A stretch of 64,000 nt of DNA from Vanilla planifolia (GCA_023846275.1 JAIUJO010000298.1:7501-71500), one strand, 5' to 3'. Counted from the stretch's first letter, positions 36,401 through 49,226 are shown. Numbers and translations: made by a program. Notes: generated from the sequence alone by a model not told the origin.

Positions 36401-39400
36401 TGTGATATTAGCTTTATAATTCCTTACTTTTACTTGTATGGTTGTGTTAGAATTTTGTTGATATTTGATACATGAGATGTGACAATTATATGTATTAATT
36501 TGATATTTGATAGAATTATTATTTTTATTGTCGTTGTAAGAACTATTTAAATAATGTGAATCATGTCTTCGCAAAAGAGATTTAAATTGTTATTTTTTAG
36601 CAATGATCTTTGTTTAAAAAACGATAAAAAGTTTTCGAAATAATTTTTTTTCTAAATAAAGATTTCCTATTTCTCAAAACATAAGGATTAAGTTTTTTGA
36701 TAGTAATAAAGGGGCACTTAAGTATGGTACTACTTGTTTGATGCTCAAGATTGCATGAGTGTGCAAGCAAAGTTTCTAAACAAAAACAATGCAAAAATAG
36801 TTTATGAATTCATGAACAAATTAGAAATGAGTATCGTTTCATCTTATGATAAGAGTAGCTTTCTTAAGTCAAGCCACAATAAGTACCACACCATGTATTG
36901 GTCGAGTGGTCAATTTAGCATAAACGATGCATAAAATTAATGCATTATCTTTGCTTATAATCTAAAGTTTCATTCTTTCACTAATTGTGACAACCCACTT
37001 TTTCACAATATGTCATCATAGTTAGTAAAAATGTTGTCTTTTTTAGTTATGCAACCTCAAAACAACATCTTGATAACCAAAAAAGGGTAAGTAGTTAGGA
37101 TATTTTGATTAAGATTATCATACAACATTGTGCTAGCATTGTAAATTCTAGTGGGTTTTAGGCAAAACAACTTGTTTAGAAGATCTTGTTTGTTGACACA
37201 AAATAGTGTAGCATGTTTACCCATTGAAAGGTTAAATTCTCCTTGGAGATGAGATTTTTATGATAATAAATTTTGTCTTTTCATGAGAATTAATTAGCAT
37301 CAAGGTCGAAACTAATTTTATTGCTTACTAAAATTGCATGCCCAACTTTATTTGCTACAAATTTTATTGGAGGTATGATCTTCTAATCAACTAATCTATT
37401 TACTCTTACTTGTTTGAGTTGTGAAATTGTGAGAAAATGTTGTGAAAGTACCTTAACAAGTATAGGTGCCTTAGGCTTCTTGAAAAAGGTTGAAAAAAGG
37501 CCAAGTTTGAGGGAGTTCATATTGAAAAGGTTTGTATAAATGCAAACTATTTAGTTGTTAAGAGTGTCACCATTATATTCACCTGTTTTGACATCAATTG
37601 TTGCAATGTTGATCATGCATATGAAGAAGACGTTGAAATGGTTTCTTAATAACCTATACAATGGTATTTTGATAGTTTTGACAACTATCAAGCAATGAGT
37701 TGTGCATTCATTACATAAAATACTCCATAGGGACCATTCTAATTGAATCAAATTATCATTTGTTGTTATCTAGAACATCTTCATCTTTTCTTGTCTCAAA
37801 GGGATGATATAAATGCTTTATTTCCTTGGAGCTATTAGTGTTAGGTGATGAGTTAGTTTTGAACTTGGAAACAATGAGGGATGTTGGGGTATTAGAAGTT
37901 TGACTTGAAAGTGAATTGAGGTTTTGCAGTTGTACTATACAATGCAACTTACATACAATCAACCAAGGTGTTCGTATATGCAATATAGTACTAATATGCA
38001 TCTTTGGGTTTCAATAATTAAAGGCATAATTAGGTAGAACTCATTATCTTGGAATGCACAAATCTGATTTGAACACCCCATGATTTGCAAAGTTACTCGA
38101 GCCAAGTTTGACCTGAGCTACTTAAGTACAACATTAATGTTAAGAAGATATTCAAGTTACATGAATAACACCATTAGTTGTTTTTTTACCAAATATTGAA
38201 TTAATTATTAGGCATAAATAATTAATTGAACAAATTATTTTAAATTTTCTTCTTGTGAATATGGAACTTGGAAAATACTACCATAGATTTCTTTTGTTTC
38301 CTCACTAAAAGTTTAGCATTAATTAATCAATTAACTAAAAAATGAAAATTAGAAACAATAAGATAATATATGAGATGATTCACAAGATAAGGTGAAGTAG
38401 AAAAGGAAGAATGAAAAGCTGAGGGATAAGGAAGAGAACTCAAAGTAGTCGACTATGGTGGAATCGATGGCAATGAGGAAACATCGTCACCACTTATGGT
38501 AGTGCTAATGGAACTTCTTTGTTACAAGGAGTAAGCTACGGTTTTAAGAAATGATGAAACAAATAAAGGAAGTTGAAAAAGTTGTAGATGAAGGCAATTA
38601 TGATCCTTAGTATGGTAGGTATTCGAATGGAAGGCAAATTAGTGTAGATTTATTCACCAAAATTTTTCTTGATTAAGAAGGTGGTCTTAGTTGGAAGGCA
38701 GAGGCACATTATAGTGTCTATCCTTATTGGTTTATGTTGATTTCAATTTTTTTGTATTATAATAAAGCCATACTTGATGTCTCCAGTGCCAAATGGGCAT
38801 GCCTTTGATGTACATGATATAATTGATATTGTTGAGGTTGTATACAGGGTTAAGATGATAAGATTGTGTTAAGGGAGTTCAAATATTTTAGAATTATGAA
38901 TGCATCTTACAAAATTAGCCAAATTATGAAAAAAGTCCTTGATGACTTGTCTCAGCGTAGAGCATGCTTCGAGGGATAGTTGAACTTAATTGATGAAGCT
39001 TATCTATGATCATGAGATCTTTCTAAGCTTATCGATTGGTTATTAAAGAGTGTTAGAGTTTGTTGATATTTTAGTTGAAGGTGTTGATTATGAATGCTAA
39101 TAATCCTTAGTGGGAATTTGTTGATACTCATGCTATAGAGATAAGCTATCAAGGGTTGTCCTAGAGGATTAACTTGTAGCTATCAAGATAGGAAGCAGGT
39201 ATATAGCTCAACTTATATTAAGTTGAGGTCTAAGTGCACAGTACTTCCATTGATTAGTTTTCTTGTCATAATTTTTGTTGTAAAGGTTGCTTGCTCATTT
39301 TTATTTTAATATCATCATCATCTATTGGTACTTTTTGATAAACTTAAATCCTAAAATACTAAATTATTTTGGCTTGTCTCATATCTACTTTACTTTTTAT

Positions 39401-41578
39401 ACACACAACGTTTGTGTTTCATTGAATAATTATATTCAAACATTCCATCAGCATTCTAACTAAACTACATATATTTTAATATCTTATAATAGTTCTTGCG
39501 TCTTGGACTGACTTTTTTATTCAGTCATCCAAGATAATACAGTAGCTCTTGCTCATTTAAGACAACATTCTGGTGTGTGGTGCTTGTGCTCAATTGTCTC
39601 TTTATTCATACAATAATACACATTCCTTCCAAGGGATGCATTAACATTAATGCAATTTTGTTTGGGCTTCATTTCATTTTTTTTGTTAATTTTACATAGG
39701 TTCTGAATTGCATAGCACAGCCCTTCACTTCGTTTAAATAGAACCTAGACTAGGGAGAAACCCATTGAACTAGAAGACATGTTTAACAGGGGCAATTCTA
39801 TGGTTTGATTGCTTGATCTGTTGGACTAGCAGGTTGAAAAGTATGGTAGAGTATTTCTTAGGCTGGCGTGTATTTTATCCATAAAATTAAGGTTCAATGA
39901 TATTGGACAATATACTTAAATTTTGTTACATGCCGAACCATATCCCAAAATATGAATAGTCAATCTAAAAGAATTTTTAAAGAAGATAGCAAACAATTAG
40001 ATTTATATGGCATTATTTCCACAAGGAATGGAAACATGGGCCATCCATAAAATGAGCTTTGCATGCTACACTAGAATCCGTATCATGTACTGAAGTGATC
40101 ACATGAGATCTCAGGAAATTCATGAAAATATTAGTGAACAATAATTGTGACTAAAAATTTTCATCGAAGGAATTGCATACTTCAGAGCATGAATTTACCA
40201 CATGTAAGAAGTTCCAAAAACAATGGAGATGATCTTTTCTATAAAAACACAGATCAAAGAAAGAAAGCAACAAAAATGGAATAGTAAGCTGAAGGAAAAC
40301 CATGCACAATGAACAAGAGAAAGAAAACTAGAAATGTAATGCTAGGGCCACTTGACTCCACAAATCCTTGATATGCAATCAAAACTTAACAAACCTTGGA
40401 TTCACTTCTTGAGATCTTAGTCTTAGCTTTTGAAGATTTCTATACATAGTCTTTAGACTTGGTTGCCTTGATCATTATCTAACTCTTTTGATTAGGCTTC
40501 TATTTCATATCATTTAGTTTGCTAACTTTAATCATTTAAAGTGTACTAGTTCAATAATAATGTTATGTAGATTGAATTCAAGAAATTGGACATGAGCTCG
40601 ACAAGAATATATACATGTATTTACTAGTTTATTAAATTCTTTATTGTGGTCCATATTAATTATAAGTATTTGGTATGTTAACATCAAAAAATGTGATATA
40701 TAATTTATGTTTATTATAGAGGAGTATGTTTGACATTGGTTCTTGGAAATATTAATGTTGGGTGTATAGTTAAAGAAAATCATAAACAACTATATATGGA
40801 GGAATCAAATTATTTTATTCTGCAAGTTTTCTTTCGAGATTATAAAATCAAAGAGATATTTAGAAACAATGTTTGATGATAACAGTTCCTTTAATGAGGA
40901 ATGCAGTCAAGCCTTTAAAATAGAGCCTTGGGAGTGTTGTTTGTATGGCTCAAGGGAAGAATGAAGTATACTACGTTATGATGTTAAGGTCATAGCTTAA
41001 GGTCACTTGGTCAAACAATGGTTGGTCTTTATTCCATATGGATTATCCAACTTTTCTTTGTTGTAGTTTTATTACATATATGTTTTACTTTTCAGTGCTC
41101 ATATTTTTCAAGGCACAACAAAAATGTGGAGGAAATATGTTTTGAGTTATTAGTCATTCTTGAGTAAGGACTATAGCTTAAACTAATAAAATTATATAAA
41201 TGGAGTTCTCTTTAAATTCTATTTTGATTTTCAATTGAATAGTGATGTTTTGAAAGAACTTTTGGTTACAGATCATATCATATGTATTTTGCATTGTAGA
41301 ATATCTTAAAATTTTTCTTTAGATTAGCCTACAAACTTTGACATTATTTTAGTGAACTTAAGAATTTTAAGCTATCAAATTCGATTCTTTGATTTTTATA
41401 TAAGTTCCTTTAGTTTGATGCACTCAAACAAGTATAGTTTTCTTAAACTTATATTTTAGTTTATGATTTATCTTCTCTTCTAGTGGTTGAATTTGGTTAA
41501 GTGTATATGTGTAGATAGCATTTTGAGTAATAATTTTTTTACATGCTATATCTTATCGATAAAATGATTCTCTAGTAG
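30483..41578 (+). other. Intron 1 of the kinesin relic (~11.1 kb)
   Basis: Bounded by a GT donor at 30483 and an AG acceptor at 41577-41578, and phase 1 is kept on both sides (g | gt giving Gly of GTVFAYG). The content is AT-rich with only short ORFs that I do not recognise. A possible LTR lies at about 34560-35340, and a tgtgacaaccc-like LTR start near 36986. Nothing else could be assigned. Confidence 0.7.
34560..35340 (+). mobile_element. Possible gypsy-type LTR in intron 1
   Basis: A stretch ending in a TATA-like gtgtatataagggata (35041-35056) is followed by a leader-like region that is less AT-rich (ggagcaattctcaagcttacgt at 35129 on). This resembles the U3/R part of plant gypsy LTRs. 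No second copy and no ends were found, so the call is tentative. Confidence 0.25.
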
Positions 41579-41697
41579 GTACAGTTTTTGCATATGGACA
41601 AATAAGCAATGGTAACATGTATACCATGAGATGATCTGCCAGTCAATAGGGAATCATACTACTTTCTGTTGATGAGTTATTTAGAATTATTCAAGAG
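41579..41697 (+). pseudogene. KIN-7 relic exon 2: P-loop
   Basis: Reads GTVFAYGQISNGNMYTMR, stop, SASQ, stop, GIILLSVDELFRIIQE, matching the motor segment that carries the ATP-binding loop. Expected GQTNSGKT has become GQISNGNM, so the essential Gly-Lys-Thr is gone. Stops are at 41632-41634 and 41647-41649. AG acceptor and gtggtt donor are intact. Confidence 0.95.
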
Positions 41698-42057
41698 GTG
41701 GTTTACCTCTACAATTATAAATCCTTCCATTCTTTTTTTATGAATATTTTTTCATTATTTATTGTCATTATTTTTTATATTTTTTTGCTGTGTTCCTTTT
41801 AGATAATTATTTTTTATCTTAAATTTTGGCTTTTATTACACTTGCCTTTTTGAACTAATAAAATAGTTTAACATCCTTGTCCTCATTTAGTGCATACAAG
41901 TCCTTGATTATTAAAAGTGTTTTCATCTACTAGACATAGATCTGCTTGTAATTATTAGCTTAACGTTTCATCTCTAAAAAGAATCAAAGTTTATGTAAAA
42001 GTTAGTTTAATCTTCTACCTTCTGCATAGCCATTTAGCATTATTTTTTTGACGTTAG

Positions 42058-42171
42058 AAAGTTGAAAGAGACTTCCTCGTTCGAGTGCCTTGCATGGAGG
42101 CAAACAACAAGGAGATCAAGGAGTTCTTGGCTCCTGGGAATCGAAAGTTGCAAATTCATGAATTACTTGAG
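42058..42171 (+). pseudogene. KIN-7 relic exon 3
   Basis: Open throughout: KVERDFLVRVPCMEANNKE, then IKEFLAPGNRKLQIHELLE, then donor gtatat. It corresponds to the motor block REFLLRVSYMEIYNE...LL.P..RKLQIHE. The highly conserved SYMEIYNE reads PCMEANNK, which indicates relaxed constraint. It is separated by a 360-base intron from exon 2. Confidence 0.95.
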
Positions 42172-42265
42172 GTATATTTCCAATTTGTTGAATTGGTTCT
42201 ATGTTGCAATACTATGAACTTTATCAATTTCTATTTGAATTATAAGTTCTACCTTATTTATGAAG

Positions 42266-42347
42266 AGAGGAATGTATGTTGCTGGTTTGAAAGAAGAGAT
42301 TGTTACCTCCCCTGGGAAGGTGCTTCAACTCATGGAAATTGGTGAAT
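42266..42347 (+). pseudogene. KIN-7 relic exon 4
   Basis: Open: RGMYVAGLKEEIVTSPGK, then VLQLMEIGE, donor gtaagg. It matches the segment GI(F/Y)VAGLREEIV...VL..M..GE of KIN-7O-type motors. Splice phase fits the previous and following exons. Confidence 0.95.
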
Positions 42348-42430
42348 GTAAGGCCAAAACGTCATTTCCTAATTTCAGTTATATCATAATAGAATTTCAA
42401 CGTAAGGGCACAATTTCTTTTTTTTTGCAG

Positions 42431-42497
42431 TTCATCAACACATTGGGGAGACAAACATGAAGCTTGTAGTAGCAGCTCCCATATAATTTTTTGCATG
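42431..42497 (+). pseudogene. KIN-7 relic exon 5: switch I, frameshifted
   Basis: After a ttttttgcag acceptor it reads FHQHIGETNMKL, the (S)HRHIGETNMN block. A single-base loss then throws switch I (SSRSH) out of frame, and the direct frame ends in a stop at 42484. In the shifted frame SSSSHIIFCM follows. The donor position now reads gcatgt instead of gtatgt. Confidence 0.93.
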
Positions 42498-42573
42498 GCA
42501 TGTATATTAGTTTGTTATTGTGCTTTCTGTCAAACTTTTTTTAAGTATCTCAACTAATTAAATTTAGTTCTAG

Positions 42574-42647
42574 GTTGTTGAAAGTAGGGAGAGAAGTGGA
42601 GAAGGTGATTCAATTAATGTTTTGATACTGTTCGTATATCTGTTCTA
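42574..42647 (+). pseudogene. KIN-7 relic exon 6
   Basis: Acceptor tctag, then VVESRERSGEGDSINV, and after a shift DTVRISVL, with donor gtatgt. It corresponds to VIESREK...D.VRVSVL ahead of switch II. The frameshift lies around 42620. Confidence 0.88.
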
Positions 42648-42766
42648 GTATGTCTTTTTGGCGACAAAATAATCATGCCTTTGTTTTACTTGTTCAACAT
42701 CTCTTATGGTTCTTTTTGGAATAATTCTTGATGGCCTGCGAAACGTTTTATTTTTCTTTTTGATAG

Positions 42767-42912
42767 AACTTGGTGTATTTTATCGGATCAGAACGTGTTG
42801 TTAAAACTAGTACAGAAGGTGTGGGCTTGACAGAAGGCACATATATAAATAAGTGCTTGATGACCCTTGGTACTGTAATTAAAAAACTAAGAGATGGTGT
42901 TGAAGGCCAAGG
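42767..42912 (+). pseudogene. KIN-7 relic exon 7: switch II region
   Basis: Open: NLVYFIGSERVVKTSTEGV, then TYINKCLMTLGTVIKKL and RDGVEGQG. It matches NLVDLAGSER...HINKSLMTLGTVIKKLSEG, but switch II DLAGSE is YFIGSE and INKS is INKC, so ATP hydrolysis would be lost. The end reads caagg followed by gcatgt, an apparent GT-to-GC change at the donor. Confidence 0.95.
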
Positions 42913-43609
42913 GCATGTTGCATCATTGTATTTTTAATTATCAATCAAATGGCTCGCATGTTGTTTCTCATGGAATTTACTGCATGAATTCCCATATAGC
43001 CCATGCAATTGACATGGAAATAGATAAAATATAAGGTTTTTGGGCTATTAAGGTCATCAAAGATGCTTAACATGTAGATGTAAATTAAAATTAATTAGGG
43101 CCTTATAAGCTTTGGCCAAAAGTATTGTCATGGTTAAGCAATTAACTTGTGTAGCCATATATCATTTTATGCTATCTAAATCCAGTTCTATGTTTTCAGG
43201 GGACAAAAAATTAGTTGCACATGTACAATGAACTCATGTTCAATTTAATGAAGTAATCGATTTGTCTATGAGATATTTTCATCTTGTGCCATCACTAGCA
43301 GACTTTTTTTTAGAATAGCAACAGTAGAAGTGATATTGTGAAAATAACAAGAAGCAAAGGAACAAGGTCAAGGGAGAAGTGGATTTTTTTTATAAAAAGA
43401 TTGAATTCTCTAAGAATCAGTTCAAGTGGTTTTGAATTAATGAGCTTTTGATTGTTAGAAATCCCTAAATTTTTCCATTTTTTACTTTTTGAAAGTTATG
43501 ATTTATTTTATACATCCTCATCATCCTTTTTTATAGAGGTTTGGGTATATAATTTAATTATAAAATTAAAAAGATGTGATTTTGATAAAAAATTTAGAAT
43601 TCTGCACCT

Positions 43610-43930
43610 ATTATAGTCTATCTACTCATGTGTGCCCCACACCCTGCATCTGTACGTCTATGTTAGTGGGTTGTCTAAGAGAGTGGTTACTATTATTGTG
43701 TTCAAAACATGTATGTAGTTTGTCATTACACGTGTGTCCACCCCATGCAAGGCGTCTGCTTAGTGTTTTGTGCCCTTTTGTGTGTGCTCATGCACCTTCA
43801 CATGGAGTGCTTGGACAGTGCACTACAATGTGTGCTTTGACAGCTTGCAACATGTCTTCATGTAAGGCCCAGAATGTGGTCTTGTTGCTTCGTGTGGTTT
43901 CGTCGATTTTCATCGTTTTATCTCTCCCTT
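43610..43930. other. GC-richer block of unknown origin
   Basis: This 320-base block is visibly richer in G and C than the flanks and keeps several CpG (acgtgtgtcc, aaggcgtctg, tcgtcgattttcatcg). One plus-strand frame is open for 118 codons (43576-43932), with many Cys, Leu and Val, but resembles no family I know. A younger insertion or an LTR fragment is likely. Confidence 0.4.
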
Positions 43931-45789
43931 GATTTTTTCATCGTTTTAGTACCTTGAATACCTAGAAATTAGTTGGAGCTTCCAAATCCTTTTGATGGTC
44001 TACTTTTGGATTTTGTTCATGCTTCATAGTTGTTGGAAATTGACCATAAATTACTCTAAAGCTATAACTTTATTTGTTCAATGATCAGCACTTTATGAAG
44101 TGCCATTTCTTTAGTTGTATATTTCCTGCATTTTTGACAAATAATTTATACTACTTTTCATAATAACAAAAACATTATGGAAGTACTAGTTACGAACTTC
44201 ATAATGATCTTTCTCTATTTTAAAAATTATTTTTTAGATAATTGTTGTCTCGCAAAGATTGATACAACTAAAAATGAGTTTTCTCTGTCATAGTGGCTTG
44301 GAGTACACACCTCCCCCTAGCTTAAGATTGTCATTATTCATACCTAATCTTGCTTAAATCATTGTTATTCTTATATGGTCTCGCTTTGCAATTTATGTCA
44401 ATTTGTTGTCGTTATACTTGCACACCATTCCATCCTTTTGTGTTGCACCATTTTTTCACACCATTTTGCTCTTTCACTCTATGCTTCCTTTCTTTTTTTT
44501 CATCATCTTTATCTTTTGATGTCTCTATCATCTTCACAATGCCTCCTTGGTGGGCAAGCTCCCTTTTTTTATTCATCACTAGCTACCATTGTTCGATTTA
44601 ACTGATCCTTGCCCTCATCAACCATTCTTTGATTTGTTAGGTACTGTACCAAGCATCATTTCTTTGACTCTCGAAACCTTATCTCATTGTCTTTGTTATT
44701 TCTTTGTCCTCTAAGCATACGATTATGGCTTTACTTGGCATCAAACTTGATGATGTTTAATTTTTCATAATTTAAGGCTATTTCATAATAAAGGTTATTA
44801 TAATAGTTGTAATTATTATTTAGGTGGTTGGATCTTGGGCCCTTACTTGAGGATTCTTATTACTTATGCTTACAATGACCTGGACATTAACATAACCTCT
44901 TGGTATGAATTTATGGGCTTTACCCCCTTTAATTGGAGCTAATGGGAAGGAAGCAAATGAGAAATATAGTAATTCTTCTTATAAATATTATAGTGGATGA
45001 TGTTCCTTTCTTGGGCCACACCTTTATTTTGTTCAACAATTGTTTAAGGAATCCAATTCAATATAAGCTTTCATGGGCTCTGTCTAATGAGGATTGATGA
45101 TGGTGTTCCAAAATTCCTTTGTGTGGTTCTTCTTAAACCCCTTCTATAATTACTTAACTTGCAACATTTCTTATATGTATAAATCTAAGGGGAATCTTCT
45201 TGAAGTTCAAGAATTTTTGAACTAACTATTGAAATTTAACCTTATTATGGAGTACCAAGGGATTTTACCTTGTGAGATGGCCCTCAACATCACTTATCCA
45301 AGCTCAAGTGGATCAAAATTTTTTGCAAGTCCTAAAAGGGGTCTAGATCCCCAGAAAGAAAGATTGATTTTTTTCTTTTCCACAAGAGCATCTTCTCCTT
45401 GCATATTTGGTTGCTTTATAAGGAAAGACAATGTCAACTTGATATCCTTAGCTTTACATTAATTCTCTTGGAATGACTATTTTTTTTGGTGTCTTGATGA
45501 TTGAATACAACCCTTTGTTGTTGACATTCTCATAGACTAGTTTGGGCTATAATTTATCCTTCGTGCTTAATTGAGTTGATTATCTCCAATCAATAGGCTT
45601 TTGAAACATTGGTCGTCATGGGATTCTTGAAACTATCAATCTTTTTTTGAATTTGAAGCAATCTGATTAGTTGGGTTCATAGTTGAGTTCTTCTTGGATT
45701 GTTTGGATATCATTTAGAGGAATTTCATTATGGTTGTCACTTAGCCCTTTGATAGAACAAGGTTTGCACCAACATTTGTGCAATAGAAA

Positions 45790-46130
45790 TCATGTTTATT
45801 GCAAAAGCAATTATTGCCCAATAAATCTTATATGATTGACCAATCTCTATTTAGTATTTAGTTTATAAGATCATTACCAAAATTTTGGCTAATGGATTCG
45901 TCCCCATCATTCCTAACATTATCCCATAAGTGTAAGTAGCTTTTATTAAAGGTAATACCGTCATGATAACATGAAGTTGGTTATAAAACTTGCTTAAAAA
46001 GTTAGTGCCAAATAACCTAAAATGGTCTTTTTATAAATATTGATATATCTAATTCTTTTGGCTCAGTTAAGTAGTACAACATTTTTTACTAAAGACTAGA
46101 AATTATAAGTTTTCTCCAAGCTTCTTGCTT
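45790..46130 (+). mobile_element. LINE reverse transcriptase fragment inside the kinesin intron
   Basis: From 45864 the plus strand reads YKIITKILANGF, then VPIIPNIIP and, after two stops, VAFIKG. This is the first conserved block of LINE reverse transcriptase. At 46026-46070 LFINIDISNSFGSVK corresponds to the LKxDISKAFDSV block holding the first catalytic Asp. The order and spacing are right. Outer limits are unknown, and 44800-45780 may hold more of the element. Confidence 0.8.
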
Positions 46131-48936
46131 AGATGAAGAAGCACATCCTTAATATATGTTTCTTTTTTTTGATATTTAGTGAGTTTAGAGGGCTTTGTCA
46201 TTGTTGACTTATTTCTCTCTTTATCTTTAGTATGATTGTGTATGCCATCTCATATGCATTGATGTACTCTTGATGACACATTTAGGGAGAATAGATTTAG
46301 CCCACTTAGAGGTGGAAACACTTACATTGCTTTTCTTGCCTTTATGTCTTTATTGATGAACACATTTTCATTGGGAAAAAGGATTTACAAATGCTATTGT
46401 AAGGTGCAATATCTAATTTCGTACTGCACAACTCTTGCCTAATATATTGGTTAGACAATGTATCTTATAATCGATTTTGATTAAGTAATCAGAGAATTTA
46501 TTGTATATGTCTGGTTCAATCCTCTTATTTGTGTGATGATAAGAAATCTCTGATAACTAATTATATTGGTCCAATTCACCTTTCGTAGTTATATGATTCA
46601 TAACATATATGCATAACACCATAATGTTGATTGTAATAGGCCAATAATAGCTTCATACAAGTATAAAACATGATAAACATAGAAATAAATTTGGGTATCG
46701 ATTCTATATATATGTTGTTCTTATACAATCCATACTCATGTATGTAAAGTTGGTCTGATGAGCAATTAGACAAGACGATCTCTTGATTGAGTAGTACATA
46801 GCTTATTGTATTCTTTGATTTTCATTTTGCATTAGTAGGATCGTTAATATCTACTAATGTGTATATTGGTATGATCAGCTTCTTGTACTAATATGATAAC
46901 CTTAAATTATTAAATTGACTTGAGCTCTCAACATTTTCAAATGCAATGGAGTTTTTGGTAAACCATCATACTATATGTTCGTTTGATCAAACCAATATAA
47001 CTTTTATCGTTTCACATTTCACACTTAGGCCAAAAAGCTTCCCAACTCCAGCTGCTAGAGTCGTACTTCCACGATCTGAACGATTGTCTCACATGATCAT
47101 TACAATAAAAATTGTAATGATCTGCAACAATTTCAACTTCTCAGGGAACTCATATGCATCCCTTTCTTTACATTCAAATTAATTAATACATGTTTTAAGA
47201 AAAGAGTGTGGGCTAGATCATTTTCTTTCTATGTTATATCTACAAAACAAAAATTAAAAATCCATTTCTTTCCTATTGTCTTCCTTTTTCTTTTTTCAAT
47301 CTTTTTTTAAAATGACAATTTTGCTTTCTTTCATTCTTCCTCTTCAACTTTTCTCTTTCTCTCTTCGTGCTTTCACACTCTTTCCTCTCTCCCAAAGTTT
47401 TTCAAACATATGAACCAAGTCTTTGGCATTGGAGAAGTTAAGAGGACTAAAATGTTCTTGTTATTAATATTTTCTTATTAAACTCATAGAAATTCAATTC
47501 ACCCCATAAAACTCCAAACCACATATCAGTAGATTCCTCATAATGATACCTTCACAACTATATACTCAAATATAAAGTAGGACACAGGTTTTTTAGCACA
47601 TTTTTTGAGATGCTCATAGTTAAATATATGTTTTAATTAGACAAGCTATCCCAAAGAAAACAATTGAAAGAGATCCAAACCAGAGCTCACAAGTGTTTGG
47701 AATTAAGTTAAAAATCTTAATGCCATTAAAAGACTCATTTTTGGTGCTCCACAATAATTTGCATTCTATGCAGTTAATTGTGAAACTAATCCTCTTCCAA
47801 TGAGAATCGAATAAGATTGTGTTGGTGATTTGGAAACCCCATTGAGAATAGTGCATTAAACTTAATTTTCTTGACTTCCAATTGTACTGTTTATATGCTT
47901 GGGCAACCATGGGAGAATGTCCCAACTAATGTGAATTTGAAGAGCAATTAGGTGAAGGCAATCCTCCTTGACTCATCATGGAAGCACCTTCTCATGGCCA
48001 AGCAGCTTAAGAGCATATTAATGAATAATATCACTAAAAGATGGGGGAAATACTTGTCATAATACAAGCTTTTGCAATCCAAAACACTACTCAATGTTCT
48101 GATGTCATCAAATTTGCATTGTCAAAGTAAAAAAGTTGTTTTGTCAAAGTTGCCAAGGGATTCGTTTAATTTAGTCTTATGTGCGAACAAATTTGTGTTT
48201 TCAAAATAGTCAAAAAGCATATGGTTCATTAATATACAAGTACTTTTTAATTTTTTTGTTCTTAAATTATCTTTTGCTTTATGAAAATACTTCCCTAATA
48301 ATATAAACAATAGATATTTTTATGACTTGTAAAGTTTAGTTTAGGAATAGAAAAAGTGTTTGAACAAACTAAGAAGAGGGACATAGCTACTTTTTTTAAA
48401 GTAGTTGATAAAACAACAACAAACTTTGCTATGATGCATTTTGTAGGTTGTATAGAACTTGTAAATATCATATTACTTTTATTTCTTAAGAGTAATGTTG
48501 ACCTAAAGCCTTTTCTTTTAGGTTTTAGATGAAGACAACAATGTTTCTTGCTATTAACAAACAAATCACTTAGGAACCAATATAGTTTGACGTAGATAAC
48601 TCTGAGGTTTTTCATATTTCATCTTGCATTCTTAATCCCTTGAATAGCTAATATGGTAATCTTTACAATGACCTATTACAACCATGCTATTCTTTCAAAT
48701 CTGACCAATTACACAGGGACTTTCAATGTAGTGGTGTGGCTTACTATGTTTGGCCCGAATTTAGGGAAAAGAACTTTATAAATAATTTAGTAGCAATGAC
48801 ATATCATTTCTTTGTTGGCTTGTCCTCATCTAAATGTTATGCTATTTCCAAGAAAACTTTTAGTTGTTTAGATGAAATATGTGTCAAATATTGTATGATT
48901 AATGTAGTTTGTTTATCATATCTTTGTTTGTGGTAG

Positions 48937-49017
48937 ATCATTGCAGATGTGGCAAAAGGTAGTTTCTTGTTTGCAAGCAGGGCTCTTCAAGTAAAAAATT
49001 GTGCCTGTGTGAATGAG
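48937..49017 (+). pseudogene. KIN-7 relic exon 8: end of motor
   Basis: Open: IIADVAKGSFLFASRALQV, then KNCACVNE, donor gtgtac. It matches HADETKSSLQFASRAL.V.NCA.VNE at the motor-neck junction. The conserved ADET reads ADVA. Confidence 0.95.
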
Positions 49018-49175
49018 GTGTACTTGATCTGCAAGTTATTCGTCTTATAAAACAACTTTTAATTAAACAGACTATTATTATTTTGTTCATTTCTTTTTAT
49101 TTTCTTTAATTAAGTACATTTAGATATTTTCATATCATTTTAACTTTTGGAACTATAGCTTCTTTGAACAAAAAG

Positions 49176-49226
49176 ATGGTGACTGATGCTATGCTCTTCA
49201 AACAACAGAAAAGGGAAAAAGAGGAG
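49176..49226 (+). pseudogene. KIN-7 relic exon 9: neck
   Basis: Acceptor aaaag, then MVTDAMLFKQQKREKEE, donor gtttgg. It matches the neck ILTDAALLKRQKKEIEE of KIN-7O-type proteins. Confidence 0.92.

Larger units (their letters stand above)
42913..48936 (+). other. Intron region of ~6 kb; one expected motor exon not found
   Basis: Between exon 7 and exon 8 a KIN-7 gene should have an exon coding the HVPYRDSKLTRIL...GGNA segment. I could not find it here, so it is deleted or too decayed to see by eye. The interval holds a GC-richer block (43610-43930), a LINE reverse transcriptase fragment (45790-46130), and otherwise AT-rich sequence without recognisable content. Confidence 0.6.

Noticed and set aside
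46946..47182. 78-codon ORF with PAARVVLPRSERLSH, containing a VMICNN string like the missing kinesin exon
   Set aside because: Only the VMICN part resembles AIICNIT of kinesins. The upstream part does not match the expected segment, so it is probably chance.
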